Shown: positions 1 to 8,350 of the stretch, piece after piece
How positions within the stretch are numbered: the stretch's first letter is position 1
Layout: each line of letters begins with the position of its first letter
Source: Paraburkholderia sp. Tr-20389
GTDB taxonomy: Bacteria; Pseudomonadota; Gammaproteobacteria; Burkholderiales; Burkholderiaceae
NCBI RefSeq assembly: GCF_017104565.1
Contig: NZ_JAAGPD010000020.1
Location: 1-64,000, forward strand
DNA length: 64,000 nucleotides
Direction of reading: 5' to 3'
Notes under the pieces: model-generated
The model's input: only the letters and a program-made list of their open reading frames with translations
Database searches by the model: none
What the model was told of the DNA's origin: nothing
Position numbers and translations under genes: made by a program

Positions 1-1031
1 CGGGCATGCGCATCGTCGAGATGGTGTGGGAAGACTTGAAGCCGTCGGACATCCTCACGGAGAAATCGATCGATAACGCCGTGACGACCTGCCTCGCGCT
101 GTCGGGATCGACGAATGCGATCGTGCATATGATCGCGTTGGCGCGTCGCGCGGGCATCCAGTTGACGCTCGATCGCTACGATTCGATTTCGCGCCGCACG
201 CCGGTCCTCGCGAATATCCGGCCGACGGGCACGTTTCTGATGGAAGACTTCTATTACGCGGGCGGCCTGCCGGCGATGCTCGCGGAACTGGGCGATCTGA
301 TCGACCGCTCGCAGAAGACCGTGAATGGCAAGACCCTCGGCGAGAACCTCGAAGGCGCGCAGATTTTCAACGACGACGTGATTCGCCGCCGCAGCAATCC
401 GCTGATGCCGGACAACGGTCTTGCCGTGCTACGCGGCAACATCGCGCCCGATGGCGCAGTGATCAAGCCGGGCGCCGCCGAACCGCATCTGCTGGTGCAC
501 ACCGGCCGCGCGGTGGTGTTCAGCGACTACAACGACATGGCCGCGCGCATCGACAGCGACGACCTCGACATCGACGAAACCTGCGTGATCGTGCTGCAGC
601 ATGCGGGGCCCGTCGGCGCGCCGGGCATGCCCGAATGGGGCCAGTTGCCGATCCCGCAAAAGCTGCTGAAAAAGGGCGTGCGCGACATGCTGCGTATTTC
701 CGATGCGCGCATGAGCGGCACGAGCTACGGCGCATGCGTGTTGCACGTGGCGCCGGAATCGTTCATCGGCGGGCCGTTTGCGCTGGTGCGCGACGGCGAC
801 ATGATCGAGCTCGATGTGCCGCAGCGCAGGCTGAACGTGCTGGTATCGGATGAAGAACTCGCGCGGCGCAAAGCCGAGTGGGTCGCGCCCGCGCCGCGAT
901 TCACGCGCGGCTACGGCGCGATGCATCAGGTGCATGTGCTGCAGGCCGACAAGGGCTGTGACTTCGATTTCCTGCAACGCGACGGCGCGAGCGGTGCGAG
1001 CGCTTCGACAGGCGAGCCGGAAATCCACTGA
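1..1031 (+). CDS. IlvD/Edd family dehydratase, C-terminal part
   Basis: Enzymes of this family remove water from sugar acids or dihydroxy acids to give 2-keto acids, using an iron-sulphur cluster. The reading frame is open to the window edge (codons from base 3), so the N-terminus is missing; about 340 residues of a protein that is usually near 570 are visible. Counting from the ATG at base 6, GSTNAIVH lies at residues 34-41 and the family signature ISDARMSGTSYGACVLH at about 230. The C-terminal style resembles sugar-acid (arabinonate-type) dehydratases more than biosynthetic IlvD, but the substrate cannot be fixed from this part. It converges on the short-chain dehydrogenase downstream. Confidence 0.9.
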   Translation, partial: GMRIVEMVWEDLKPSDILTEKSIDNAVTTCLALSGSTNAIVHMIALARRAGIQLTLDRYDSISRRTPVLANIRPTGTFLMEDFYYAGGLPAMLAELGDLIDRSQKTVNGKTLGENLEGAQIFNDDVIRRRSNPLMPDNGLAVLRGNIAPDGAVIKPGAAEPHLLVHTGRAVVFSDYNDMAARIDSDDLDIDETCVIVLQHAGPVGAPGMPEWGQLPIPQKLLKKGVRDMLRISDARMSGTSYGACVLHVAPESFIGGPFALVRDGDMIELDVPQRRLNVLVSDEELARRKAEWVAPAPRFTRGYGAMHQVHVLQADKGCDFDFLQRDGASGASASTGEPEIH

Positions 1032-1049
1032 TAGAGATGAAAGCTAGCA

Positions 1050-1076
1050 GCGAGCGCATCCGCAATGTGCGCTCGC
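1050..1076. terminator. hairpin between convergent genes
   Basis: GCGAGCGCA (1050-1058) pairs with TGCGCTCGC (1068-1076), a 9-bp stem with a 9-base loop between two convergent stop codons. Neither strand has a T-run after it, so it is a stop-point candidate rather than a classical intrinsic terminator. Confidence 0.35.
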
Positions 1077-1105
1077 CAACCGACATCAAGCATAGCGTCG
1101 ACTAG

Positions 1106-1711
1106 TCAGCTTCCGACGCGATACACACGCCCCGTCTGCGCGCCCTCGACGCTGCGCAAATAGGCCTGCGCTGCCTTCTTCGCATCGACGGGCTCGAAGC
1201 CGCGGAAGAACGGCGCATAGCTTTCCATCGATTCCGTCAGCACAGTCGGACTGATGACGTTGATGCGGATGCCGCGCGGCAGTTCGATCGCCGCGCCGCG
1301 CACGAAACCTTCGAGCGCCAGATTCACGGTGGTCGCGCTGACGCCCAGGCGGATCGGCTCGTCGGCGAGAATGCCGCTCGTCAGCGTGAACGAGCCGCCG
1401 TCGTTCACGTACTTCTGCGCGGCGAGTACGACATTGATCTGTCCCATCAGCTTGTCGCGCAGGCCGACCCAGAACTGCTCGACGGTCATCTCGGGCAACG
1501 GTCCGAAGTGAACCTTGCCTGTGGTGGTGACGACGCCGTCCACCTTGCCGATCGCTTCAAACAGCCGTTCGACACTCGCGGGATCCTTGCTGTCGACTTG
1601 ATGCGCACCGCGCGTCGCGCCGACTTCGATCACTTCATGCCGCGCCTTCAGTTCGGCGGCGACTGCCTTACCGAGCGTGCCTGTTGCACCGATCACGACG
1701 ATTCTGCTCAT
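1106..1711 (-). CDS. short-chain dehydrogenase (SDR), atypical, 201 aa
   Basis: A predicted NAD(P)-dependent oxidoreductase with a Rossmann fold. The dinucleotide-binding motif GATGTLG is at residues 8-14, TSG sits where the catalytic Ser normally lies, and the C-terminal half has the usual RINVISPTVL strand. The region where YxxxK is expected reads GVSATTVNLALEGF, so the catalytic Tyr and Lys are missing. At 201 residues it is also shorter than the usual 250. It may be a divergent reductase subfamily, or a binding or regulatory protein. It is a single gene transcribed toward the dehydratase. Confidence 0.85.
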   Translation of the reverse strand: MSRIVVIGATGTLGKAVAAELKARHEVIEVGATRGAHQVDSKDPASVERLFEAIGKVDGVVTTTGKVHFGPLPEMTVEQFWVGLRDKLMGQINVVLAAQKYVNDGGSFTLTSGILADEPIRLGVSATTVNLALEGFVRGAAIELPRGIRINVISPTVLTESMESYAPFFRGFEPVDAKKAAQAYLRSVEGAQTGRVYRVGS

Positions 1712-1890
1712 CTTCCGCTCCGTGGATGAAATTGCGCCGATTGTGCCGATCGTTTCAATCGGGAAAAAGATGTGCGCGCGACGAACTCATCAAACCGGCA
1801 GTTTCGAATCGCATGCACGTTCGCGCGATCGGGGGCAGGCTGACACGGCATGTGACGCGCCCTGAAAATGACGCGTCACATGACAAACAC

Positions 1891-2340
1891 TCACTTCACA
1901 CGTTCGAGTTCGATGATGCGCGTCGGGCGCTGATGGTTGAGCGCGTAATGCATACGGCCGCGCATCCGGTCGCCCGCTTCCGTACGCGGCTCGTGAAAGC
2001 GATCGTCGAAGTGCTCGACGACTTCGGGCGGAATCATGCCCTTATCGATCACGCGATAGCCGGGTTCCAGCGCAAGCAGCAGATGGTTTCCGCCGATGCG
2101 GCTGTCGAATCCCGCCAGTTCCGCATACGGATCGTCGGGAACGCTGTTGACCAGCGACGCGTTGCTCGTGGTGATTTCATCGGGGCCGATCGGCGCATGG
2201 CCCGCGATGCGCGCTGCTTCGTGGTTCTTGCTGTCGGTATCGACCGTGCTGTCGTGAGTGCGGTCGTTGTGCATTTCGGCACTGCGCGCGACGTCGGTTC
2301 CCGATTGCGTCGCCGGTACCTTGCGGGTGTTGAGGCTCAT
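1891..2340 (-). CDS. hypothetical protein, 149 aa
   Basis: Not recognised. The protein is hydrophilic, with no signal peptide or membrane segment. The first 60 residues are rich in Asp, His, Ser and Thr and look disordered; the second half (from about residue 70) is more ordered and ends in basic residues. The start at 2340 was chosen because AAGGAGG lies just upstream on the minus strand; the frame could be extended to 2388, but that reading has no ribosome-binding site. It is a single gene between the SDR and a 290-base noncoding stretch. Confidence 0.7.
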   Translation of the reverse strand: MSLNTRKVPATQSGTDVARSAEMHNDRTHDSTVDTDSKNHEAARIAGHAPIGPDEITTSNASLVNSVPDDPYAELAGFDSRIGGNHLLLALEPGYRVIDKGMIPPEVVEHFDDRFHEPRTEAGDRMRGRMHYALNHQRPTRIIELERVK

Positions 2341-2628
2341 TTTGACGCCCTCCTTTGGCTCGTGCGTTAAAGCATAAGATAGGAGCAAAAGTTGTTCCGC
2401 GTGAGCGCCCGATCACCTTGCGAAGCGTGCGTGACGGCGCTTCGCGCTACCGGAAAATTTTTACGATTTTTTTTGGTGGACGCTCTTTTCCTACAGAGTA
2501 TGATTCTGGTTCGAGTGCAGCAAGACCACATAACAGCATGACCACGGCGGTCTCGTCGGTTGCTTCGATACACGGCATCCCACTCGCAAAAAAGGACCAT
2601 CTATGAGGCAGTCAGGGGCGGGTGACTC

Positions 2629-2862
2629 ATGCACGTTGATGCTGCATTCACACATCGTGGCTACTTGCTGAACTGCGCGCCGGCGCGTTCAGGCGATGGA
2701 ACTTGGCAACCGTATGTCGTCGTCTCGCGCTCCAGCGACGGCGAACTGGTCGCCAACCGCTTCTTCCCCACTGATCTCCGCTTCACCGACGAAGCCGCTG
2801 CTATCGCGCATGCTCGCGACTGGGCAGTCCGCTGGATCGACGCAAGCAGTATGACCGTGTAG
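2629..2862 (+). CDS. small conserved-type hypothetical protein, 77 aa
   Basis: Not recognised by family. The 77-residue soluble protein has alternating strand-like segments and a final helix with Ala and Trp (HARDWAVRWID), suggesting a small alpha/beta fold of the kind common in Burkholderia-group genomes. Codon use matches neighbouring genes. The start at 2629 has only a weak purine-rich stretch upstream. A better ribosome-binding site (AAAGGACC) precedes an out-of-frame ATG at 2603 that opens a 22-codon ORF overlapping this start, so the start is uncertain. Confidence 0.6.
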   Translation: MHVDAAFTHRGYLLNCAPARSGDGTWQPYVVVSRSSDGELVANRFFPTDLRFTDEAAAIAHARDWAVRWIDASSMTV

Positions 2863-3022
2863 CACGTCGTTTGCTACGCACTGCCGCGCATGCGGCGGCC
2901 TCGTCTGCATGAGCCATTCCTTATGCAAATCGCACAGAGGCGCGGCGGCGCGCGGCGAAACGCGGTAATCTCTGGGGACAATTCACTATCGTTGCGCTTC
3001 AGGCGCGATCGCCGTCCTCGCC

Positions 3023-3955
3023 ATGTCAAACGTTTCTTCCCACAACTGGGGCCTCGAACAGATCGTCGCCGAATTGCGCGCATCGCGTGAAGAGCTCCAT
3101 CGCACGCGTCATCCGCGCGGCATTCGCGAACTGCCTTCGCGCGACGGCGTGATCAACATCGTCGCCGGACTGCGCGCCGCGCTTTTCCCGACGCACTACG
3201 GCGCGCCCGATCTGACCGACGAGAGCGTCGACTACTACGTGGGCCACACGCTCGAAAGCACGCTGCGTCTGCTCGCTGAACAGATTCGCCGCGCGCTGCG
3301 CTTCTTGCCCGAGCATGCGGAGACGTCGGAAGCGGAATTGAGCACGCGCGCATTCGACGTCGCGCGCGAGTTCGGCAAGCAGTTGCCGGGCATACGCGCC
3401 ATGCTGGTCAGCGACATTCAGGCCGCGTATGTCGGCGATCCGGCTGCGCAGCACATTACGGAGATCCTGCTCTGCTATCCGGGTGTGTGGGCGATGACGC
3501 ATCATCGGCTCGCGCATGCGCTGCATCGGCTCGGCGTACCGCTGCTCGCGCGCTTCATCAACGAGATCGCGCATTCGGCGACGGGCATCGACATTCACCC
3601 TGGCGCGCAGATCGGCCCGAGCTTCTTCATCGATCACGGTACGGGCGTGGTGATCGGCGAGACGGCCATCATCGGCGAACGCGTGCGCGTCTATCAGGCG
3701 GTGACGCTCGGCGCGAAGAGCTTTGCCGCGGACGACGACGGCACCCTCGTGAAGGGCAACGCGCGTCACCCGATCGTCGAGGACGACGTGGTGATCTACG
3801 CGGGTGCCACGATTCTGGGCCGCGTGACGATCGGGCGCGGCTCGGTGATCGGCGGCAACGTGTGGCTCACGCATAGCGTGCCGCCCGGCAGCAGCGTGTC
3901 GCAGGGCAAGATCCGCGAAGGCGAGCGCGGCCGTAACGACGACGGGCGGCGCTGA
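3023..3955 (+). CDS. epsC: serine O-acetyltransferase, EpsC-type
   Basis: Transfers acetyl from acetyl-CoA to L-serine, giving O-acetylserine, the precursor of cysteine. The first 170 residues are helical. From about residue 185 to 295 there is a left-handed beta-helix built from hexapeptide repeats, including DIHPGAQIGPSFFIDHGTG and GVVIGETAIIGERV, with the catalytic-type His in the DHGTG segment. At 310 residues it is longer than classical CysE (about 270) and matches the long EpsC type. It lies alone upstream of an AraC-type regulator on the same strand, with a 37-base gap. Confidence 0.9.
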   Translation: MSNVSSHNWGLEQIVAELRASREELHRTRHPRGIRELPSRDGVINIVAGLRAALFPTHYGAPDLTDESVDYYVGHTLESTLRLLAEQIRRALRFLPEHAETSEAELSTRAFDVAREFGKQLPGIRAMLVSDIQAAYVGDPAAQHITEILLCYPGVWAMTHHRLAHALHRLGVPLLARFINEIAHSATGIDIHPGAQIGPSFFIDHGTGVVIGETAIIGERVRVYQAVTLGAKSFAADDDGTLVKGNARHPIVEDDVVIYAGATILGRVTIGRGSVIGGNVWLTHSVPPGSSVSQGKIREGERGRNDDGRR

Positions 3956-3992
3956 TATGCGCGCGTCGCTTCTTCTGCGCTGACTGCGGGCG

Positions 3993-4820
3993 ATGAAGCC
4001 GCGCGGACGCGTCCAGATGCTGCGCTGTGCGCTCGACGGCGTCGAAGCGACGCTCGCGCACACGACTCACACGTTCGCGCGTCATTCTCACGATCGTTTC
4101 GGCATCGGTGTGGTCATTGCAGGCGGGCAGCGCTCGGCGAGTGGGCGCGGTCCCGTCGAAGCGCGCGCGACCGACGTCATCACCGTCAATCCCGGCGAAG
4201 TGCACGACGGCAGTCCGCTCGACGAACGAGGACGCGCGTGGCGGATGCTGTATTTCGAGCCGTCGCTGGTTACGGCGACGCTCGCCGAATGCGCGCGTGC
4301 GCCGCTGCGGCAAGTGGAATTAACGCGTCCGGTGCTGAACGATCCGCAATTGTCGATGTGTTTGACGCGGCTCTTCTCGATGGCTGTGCACGAGATCGAC
4401 GAGCACGTGTCTCCTGACAATCTCGCTTGCGAAGAAGCGCTGCTTGCGCTGTTTGCGCACGTTGGACGGCATTACGCGACGTTGGCGCAGCCCGGACGCG
4501 AGCGCAATGGTTCTGTTGCGCGCGCAAGGAGGCGCATCGACGACGATCCCGCGTCGGCATCGACGCTGGCCGATCTCGCTGCCGAAGCCGGCATGAGTCG
4601 CTTCCAGTTGTTGCGCAGCTTTGCGCATGAAGTCGGTTTGCCGCCGCATGCGTACCGGATGCAGCGCCGGGTCGCGCTGGCGCGCCAGTTGATCGCGCGC
4701 GGCACGCCGCTGGTGGACGCTGCGGTGTCGGCGGGTTTCTCCGATCAAAGCCATATGACGCGCGCGTTCGTGCGGCTTTTGGGCGTGACGCCTGCGGGGT
4801 ATGCGGTGGCTGTCCGCTGA
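3993..4820 (+). CDS. AraC family transcriptional regulator, 275 aa
   Basis: A DNA-binding regulator. Residues 1-150 form a cupin-like AraC ligand-binding domain (with FGIGVVIAG and NPGEVHDG). Residues 175-275 hold two helix-turn-helix units: LADLAAEAGMSRFQLLRSF, then DAAVSAGFSDQSHMTRAF followed by GVTPAGY. The next gene, 94 bases downstream on the same strand, is a DMT exporter. AraC-exporter pairs of this kind are often regulator and target, which is likely here but unproven. The effector is unknown. Confidence 0.9.
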   Translation: MKPRGRVQMLRCALDGVEATLAHTTHTFARHSHDRFGIGVVIAGGQRSASGRGPVEARATDVITVNPGEVHDGSPLDERGRAWRMLYFEPSLVTATLAECARAPLRQVELTRPVLNDPQLSMCLTRLFSMAVHEIDEHVSPDNLACEEALLALFAHVGRHYATLAQPGRERNGSVARARRRIDDDPASASTLADLAAEAGMSRFQLLRSFAHEVGLPPHAYRMQRRVALARQLIARGTPLVDAAVSAGFSDQSHMTRAFVRLLGVTPAGYAVAVR

Positions 4821-4914
4821 TCCATTCAGTTCGTCTCTCTGCAATAACGTTCAAGACCACGCATCGGCGCGAACCGTACGCTTGCCGCATCGTTCGAGAT
4901 GAGGAGGCGGCGGA

Positions 4915-5796
4915 ATGAACGCGCGTTACACCGGTTATGTTTTCTGCGCGCTGGCGATGATCGGCGTGGGCAGTACTGTGGTGGTCAGCAAGGGGATCGC
5001 AGGTGGCTTGCCGCCGTTCTCGGCGACCGCGTTGCGCTTTGCGATTGCGTTTCCGATATTTCTCGCGATGATGCGGGTGCTGAAGGTTCGGTGGCCGAAG
5101 CTCGACGCGCGCGATACGTTGTTGTTGATCGCGCAGGCGGGCGCGGGAAGCGTTGGCTATACGGTTTTTCTGATCGGCGGGATGCGGCTCGCGTCGGCGG
5201 CCGATGCGGGCGTGATTGCGGGAACGTTGCCGGCGGTGTCGGCTGTCTTTGCGATGCTCGCGCTTGGGGAGCGGCCGTCGGTGGCCGTCGTTGGTGCGAT
5301 TGCGCTCGCGACGCTGGGTGTGGTTGTTTGTACCGTGCGGGTAGATGCACCTTTCGGTGCGCATTCTTTTGTCGGAAACGCGCTCGTGTTTGCGGCGATT
5401 GTCTGCGAGGCGCTGTTTATTCTGCTGAATCGCAAGCTGCGTACGCCCGTTGCGGCGTTGCCGTTGTCGGCGCTGATGAGCGGGATCGGGTTGCTTGTTG
5501 CTGTTTTGCCTGCCTGTTTTTTCGAGCAGCCCTGGCGGTTGGCTGTGGATTCTGGGCTTGCTGGCGCAGTCGCCGGAGTCGTGTATTACGCGCTCGTGCC
5601 GACTGTGCTTGGATTCGTGCTGTGGTATGCGGGTTCGTCTCGCCTGAGCGGCGCGGAGGCCGGTGTTGTCACTGCTCTCGTGCCTGTGTCCGCTCTTGTG
5701 CTTGCTGTTGGCGTGTTGCGGGAGAATGTTAGCGGTGCGCAGATTTTCGGGGTCGCTTGTGTGTTGGGTGGGGTTTTTTTGTCTGCGACGCGGTGA
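4915..5796 (+). CDS. DMT superfamily (EamA) transporter
   Basis: An inner-membrane permease, probably a metabolite or amino-acid exporter. The 293 residues carry about ten hydrophobic helices arranged as two EamA repeats (roughly residues 5-140 and 150-290), the normal family length. The start at 4915 has a strong GAGGAGG ribosome-binding site. Its substrate cannot be read from the sequence. It lies directly upstream of giant palindrome copy A, which may end its transcript. Confidence 0.9.
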   Translation: MNARYTGYVFCALAMIGVGSTVVVSKGIAGGLPPFSATALRFAIAFPIFLAMMRVLKVRWPKLDARDTLLLIAQAGAGSVGYTVFLIGGMRLASAADAGVIAGTLPAVSAVFAMLALGERPSVAVVGAIALATLGVVVCTVRVDAPFGAHSFVGNALVFAAIVCEALFILLNRKLRTPVAALPLSALMSGIGLLVAVLPACFFEQPWRLAVDSGLAGAVAGVVYYALVPTVLGFVLWYAGSSRLSGAEAGVVTALVPVSALVLAVGVLRENVSGAQIFGVACVLGGVFLSATR

Positions 5797-5802
5797 TGCT
5801 TT

Positions 5803-6506
5803 TTTTTGCTGGCAAGCGCCTGTTTTTCGCTGGCATCCGCGATTTGCCTTCGTGCTTCATGCGTTGCCCCTGTGCGGGGCGGCACTTACTTTCTTTGCCG
5901 CCGCAAAGAAAGTAAGCAAAGAAAGCGGGCTAACCCCGCCAGTGCTAGTGATTGCCTGCGGGCCCCCAACAGTTCCTACGCTTCAAACGGCAACGCGTTT
6001 GTTTGTGCCCGTTGCCAGCGTGCTAACTGCACGCATCACCCGCTTCACACTCCCGCGCCACGGACCGCGTTACCTGAAGTCCACTGCCGCCCAGGTGGCA
6101 AACGGTGTGTAGGCCATCGCGACGGAAGTGCACCACTCCGGACTGAAAAGCGGGATCGGTGTCGTAAGAACGCTAACGCGTATGGTGCGACAACCTACAC
6201 ACAGTTTGCCACCTGGGCGGCGCAGACGATTCGCTGCGGCTGGCTGCGCTACGGGAGGTTGGAGTGGGTGATGCGTGCAGTTAGCACGCTGGCAACGGGC
6301 GGGAAATATGGCGTTGCCGTTCGAAGTGCGGGACCCGTTGGGGGCCCGCAGGCAGTCACAAGAATTGGCGGTGTTAGCCCGCTTTCTTTGCTTACTTTCT
6401 TTGCGGCGGCAAAGAAAGTAAGTGCCGCCCCGCACAGGGGCAACGCCTGAACACCGACATGAAATCGCGGATGCCAGCGAAAAAAAAACCGCCAGCAAAA
6501 AAACCA
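5803..6506. repeat. giant imperfect palindrome, copy A
   Basis: About 700 bases between two convergent genes. The left arm (about 5803-6113) is mirrored by the right arm (about 6194-6506) around an 80-base centre. Matched landmarks include TTTTTCGCTGGCATCCGCG (from 5823) with its complement ending at 6485; GCCCCTGTGCGGGGC near each end; GCCGCCCAGGTGGCAAAC (6086-6103) with its complement at 6204-6221; and GTGTGTAGG (6105) with CCTACACAC (6194). Each arm also holds its own 14-bp hairpin, CTTACTTTCTTTGC/GCAAAGAAAGTAAG, at 5885-5916 and 6391-6422. T-runs lie at the outer edges on both strands. ORFs inside are by-products of the symmetry. A related copy lies at 13925-14581. Confidence 0.9.
5885..5916. 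repeat. internal hairpin of palindrome A, left arm
   Basis: CTTACTTTCTTTGC (5885-5898), loop CGCC, then GCAAAGAAAGTAAG (5903-5916): a perfect 14-bp stem. The same stem is in the right arm at 6391-6422 with loop GGCG. Confidence 0.9.
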
Positions 6507-6540
6507 GAATGGCGACTAGCGTCGCAGACAAAAAAAACGA

Positions 6541-7170
6541 CTAAGTATTAGCCACACTAACCGCCGTAGGACTATTCACGATGGACAAAAACTCCCTGCG
6601 AGTAGAAGGATCCGACCTGAAAGTCCCGAGCATCCGGGAAGTCACCATCTCAACGCCCGCCTTATGCACGCCCCGCGTGGACATACACTGATGCGAAGCT
6701 TCGAGAATCACGCCAACGCCCTTGGGCTGCAATACTTCGTTGAGCGTATCGGCGATCTGCACGGTCATCTTCTCCTGAATCTGCAGCCGCTTGGCAAACG
6801 CATCAACAAGGCGAGCCAGCTTGGATATCCCCACCACCCGATGCTCGGGCAAATAAGCAACATGAGCCCGCCCAATGATCGGCACCATGTGATGCTCGCA
6901 GTAACTTTCGAAGCGAATATCCTTCAGCACGATCATTTCATCGTAACCATCCACCTCCGAAAACGTGCGCGCAAGAATGTCGCGCGGCTCCACGTTGTAG
7001 CCCGCGAAAAATTCTTCATACGCTCGCACAACACGCGCCGGCGTGTCGAGCAGCCCCTCGCGCTGAGGATTGTCGCCCGCCCAGCGCAGTAACGTGCGCA
7101 CGGCTTCTTCGGCTTCCTCGCGGGATGGCCTGCCGGGTGCGTCGGTGGGTGTTGTTTTCTTCGTCGTCAT
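6541..7170 (-). CDS. folE: GTP cyclohydrolase I
   Basis: Converts GTP to 7,8-dihydroneopterin triphosphate, the first step of folate and tetrahydrobiopterin synthesis. The 209-residue product has the FolE core, with the zinc ligands in CEHH (C91, H94) and HQC (C162), and the conserved [10 protein letters not shown] and STRGV segments. The start at 7170 is preferred because GGAGCGA lies upstream and the family N-terminus begins there; the frame can be read back to 7272 without a ribosome-binding site. The LysR gene upstream on the same strand ends 105 bases before it. The gene ends at the edge of palindrome A. Confidence 0.95.
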   Translation of the reverse strand: MTTKKTTPTDAPGRPSREEAEEAVRTLLRWAGDNPQREGLLDTPARVVRAYEEFFAGYNVEPRDILARTFSEVDGYDEMIVLKDIRFESYCEHHMVPIIGRAHVAYLPEHRVVGISKLARLVDAFAKRLQIQEKMTVQIADTLNEVLQPKGVGVILEASHQCMSTRGVHKAGVEMVTSRMLGTFRSDPSTRREFLSIVNSPTAVSVANT

Positions 7171-7275
7171 CCTTCGCTCCAGTTCCAGTAACACGCGCTT
7201 CGCATGTTGGGGCATTGTTCCATGTTTCCCGGCCCTACGCCCAACATGGATTTGCATCACATCCTGATGCAAGCG

Positions 7276-8199
7276 CTACTTCGGCCACTCATCCTTCGCG
7301 TCGTTGAACAGCTCGGCAACCACGCTACGAAGCCAGCCGGCACGCGGATCGTTATGAAACTTGCGATGCCAATGCTGCCTCAAGTCGAAGCGCGGCAACG
7401 GCAAAGGCGGTTCGACCAGCGTGATCGATGCATGTTCCGACACGTACGCAAAGCCGATCGCATGCGGCACGGTCGCGATCAGATCGGTGCGCGCAAGGAT
7501 GAACGGCAGGCTCATGAAGTGCGGCGTCTCGAGCACCGCGCGGCGCCGGATGCGTTTTTTCTCCAGATACTGTTCGAGCACTTCCTGGCTGCGTCCTTCG
7601 GCACGCACCACGGCATGCCCGAGTGCGATGAACTGTTCGAGCGTCAGCGGCGCGCCCGCAAGCGGATGGTCGCTGCGCATCAGGCAGATGAAGCGGTGCG
7701 TGAACAGACGCTGCTGAAAGAAGTTGTTGCCGGAAAGATCGGGAAAGTAACCGACGGCGAGATCGATATCGCCCGATTCCAGTCCACGCTCGACATGCGC
7801 AGGCGGCAACGACACCGAACGCAGGTTCGCATGCGGCGCGCGCTCGGCAAACAGCTGCAACAGACGCGGCAGAAAGACGATTTCGCCGACATCGGATAGC
7901 GCAAGTGAAAAGGTCTGCGTCGTGGTCGCGGGATCGAAGTCCTGCGATTCGAGCATGCCTTTCTCGATACGCGCGAGTGCTTCTCGCGCCGCGGGAATCA
8001 GCGCCAGCGCGCGCGGCGTCGGCTCCATGCCGCGCGACGTGCGCACGAACAGCGGGTCGTTGAAGTATTCGCGCAGACGGCCAAGCGCCGTGCTCACGCG
8101 CGGCTGGCTCACGCCGAGACGTTCGGCGGCGCGGCTCACGTTGCGCATGTCTTCGAGCGCGACAAGGTAGGGAATCAGGTTGAGATCGAGTTCGGCCAT
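7276..8199 (-). CDS. LysR family regulator, divergent from pobA
   Basis: A LysR-type activator/repressor. The N-terminal winged helix (residues 5-65) has SRAAERLGVSQPRVSTALGR, followed by a linker helix and an effector-binding domain (residues 90-300). The start at 8199 (MAELDLNL) fits the family; a second ATG at 8214 would add five residues. It is divergent from pobA across a 150-base spacer, the classical LysR arrangement, so control of pobA by 4-hydroxybenzoate or a related aromatic acid is a reasonable inference. Other bacteria use AraC- or IclR-type PobR for this job. Confidence 0.9.
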   Translation of the reverse strand: MAELDLNLIPYLVALEDMRNVSRAAERLGVSQPRVSTALGRLREYFNDPLFVRTSRGMEPTPRALALIPAAREALARIEKGMLESQDFDPATTTQTFSLALSDVGEIVFLPRLLQLFAERAPHANLRSVSLPPAHVERGLESGDIDLAVGYFPDLSGNNFFQQRLFTHRFICLMRSDHPLAGAPLTLEQFIALGHAVVRAEGRSQEVLEQYLEKKRIRRRAVLETPHFMSLPFILARTDLIATVPHAIGFAYVSEHASITLVEPPLPLPRFDLRQHWHRKFHNDPRAGWLRSVVAELFNDAKDEWPK

Positions 8200-8350
8200 G
8201 CTGGGGCGCGGCATTCAAGATGAACCGCACATTATCGACAAATCGTATATAACCTAACTTAAAAATGGCGATTTCGCATAGTCGGGAAAGCGCCGAGGGT
8301 CGCGTTTATAGAGGCGAACACTCGAACAAAAACGTTGGAGGCGACAAGCG

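Noticed and set aside
2603-2671. 22-codon ORF with a good ribosome-binding site overlapping the small gene at 2629
   Set aside because: Too short and without known family; kept only as a note on the uncertain start of the next gene.
5806-6531. ORFs inside giant palindrome A (for example 5806-6450 on plus and 6070-6531 on minus, both with GGTYFLCRRKESKQRK)
   Set aside because: The reading frames are mirror images produced by the palindrome itself; the protein has no recognised domain and matches no gene-like codon bias.
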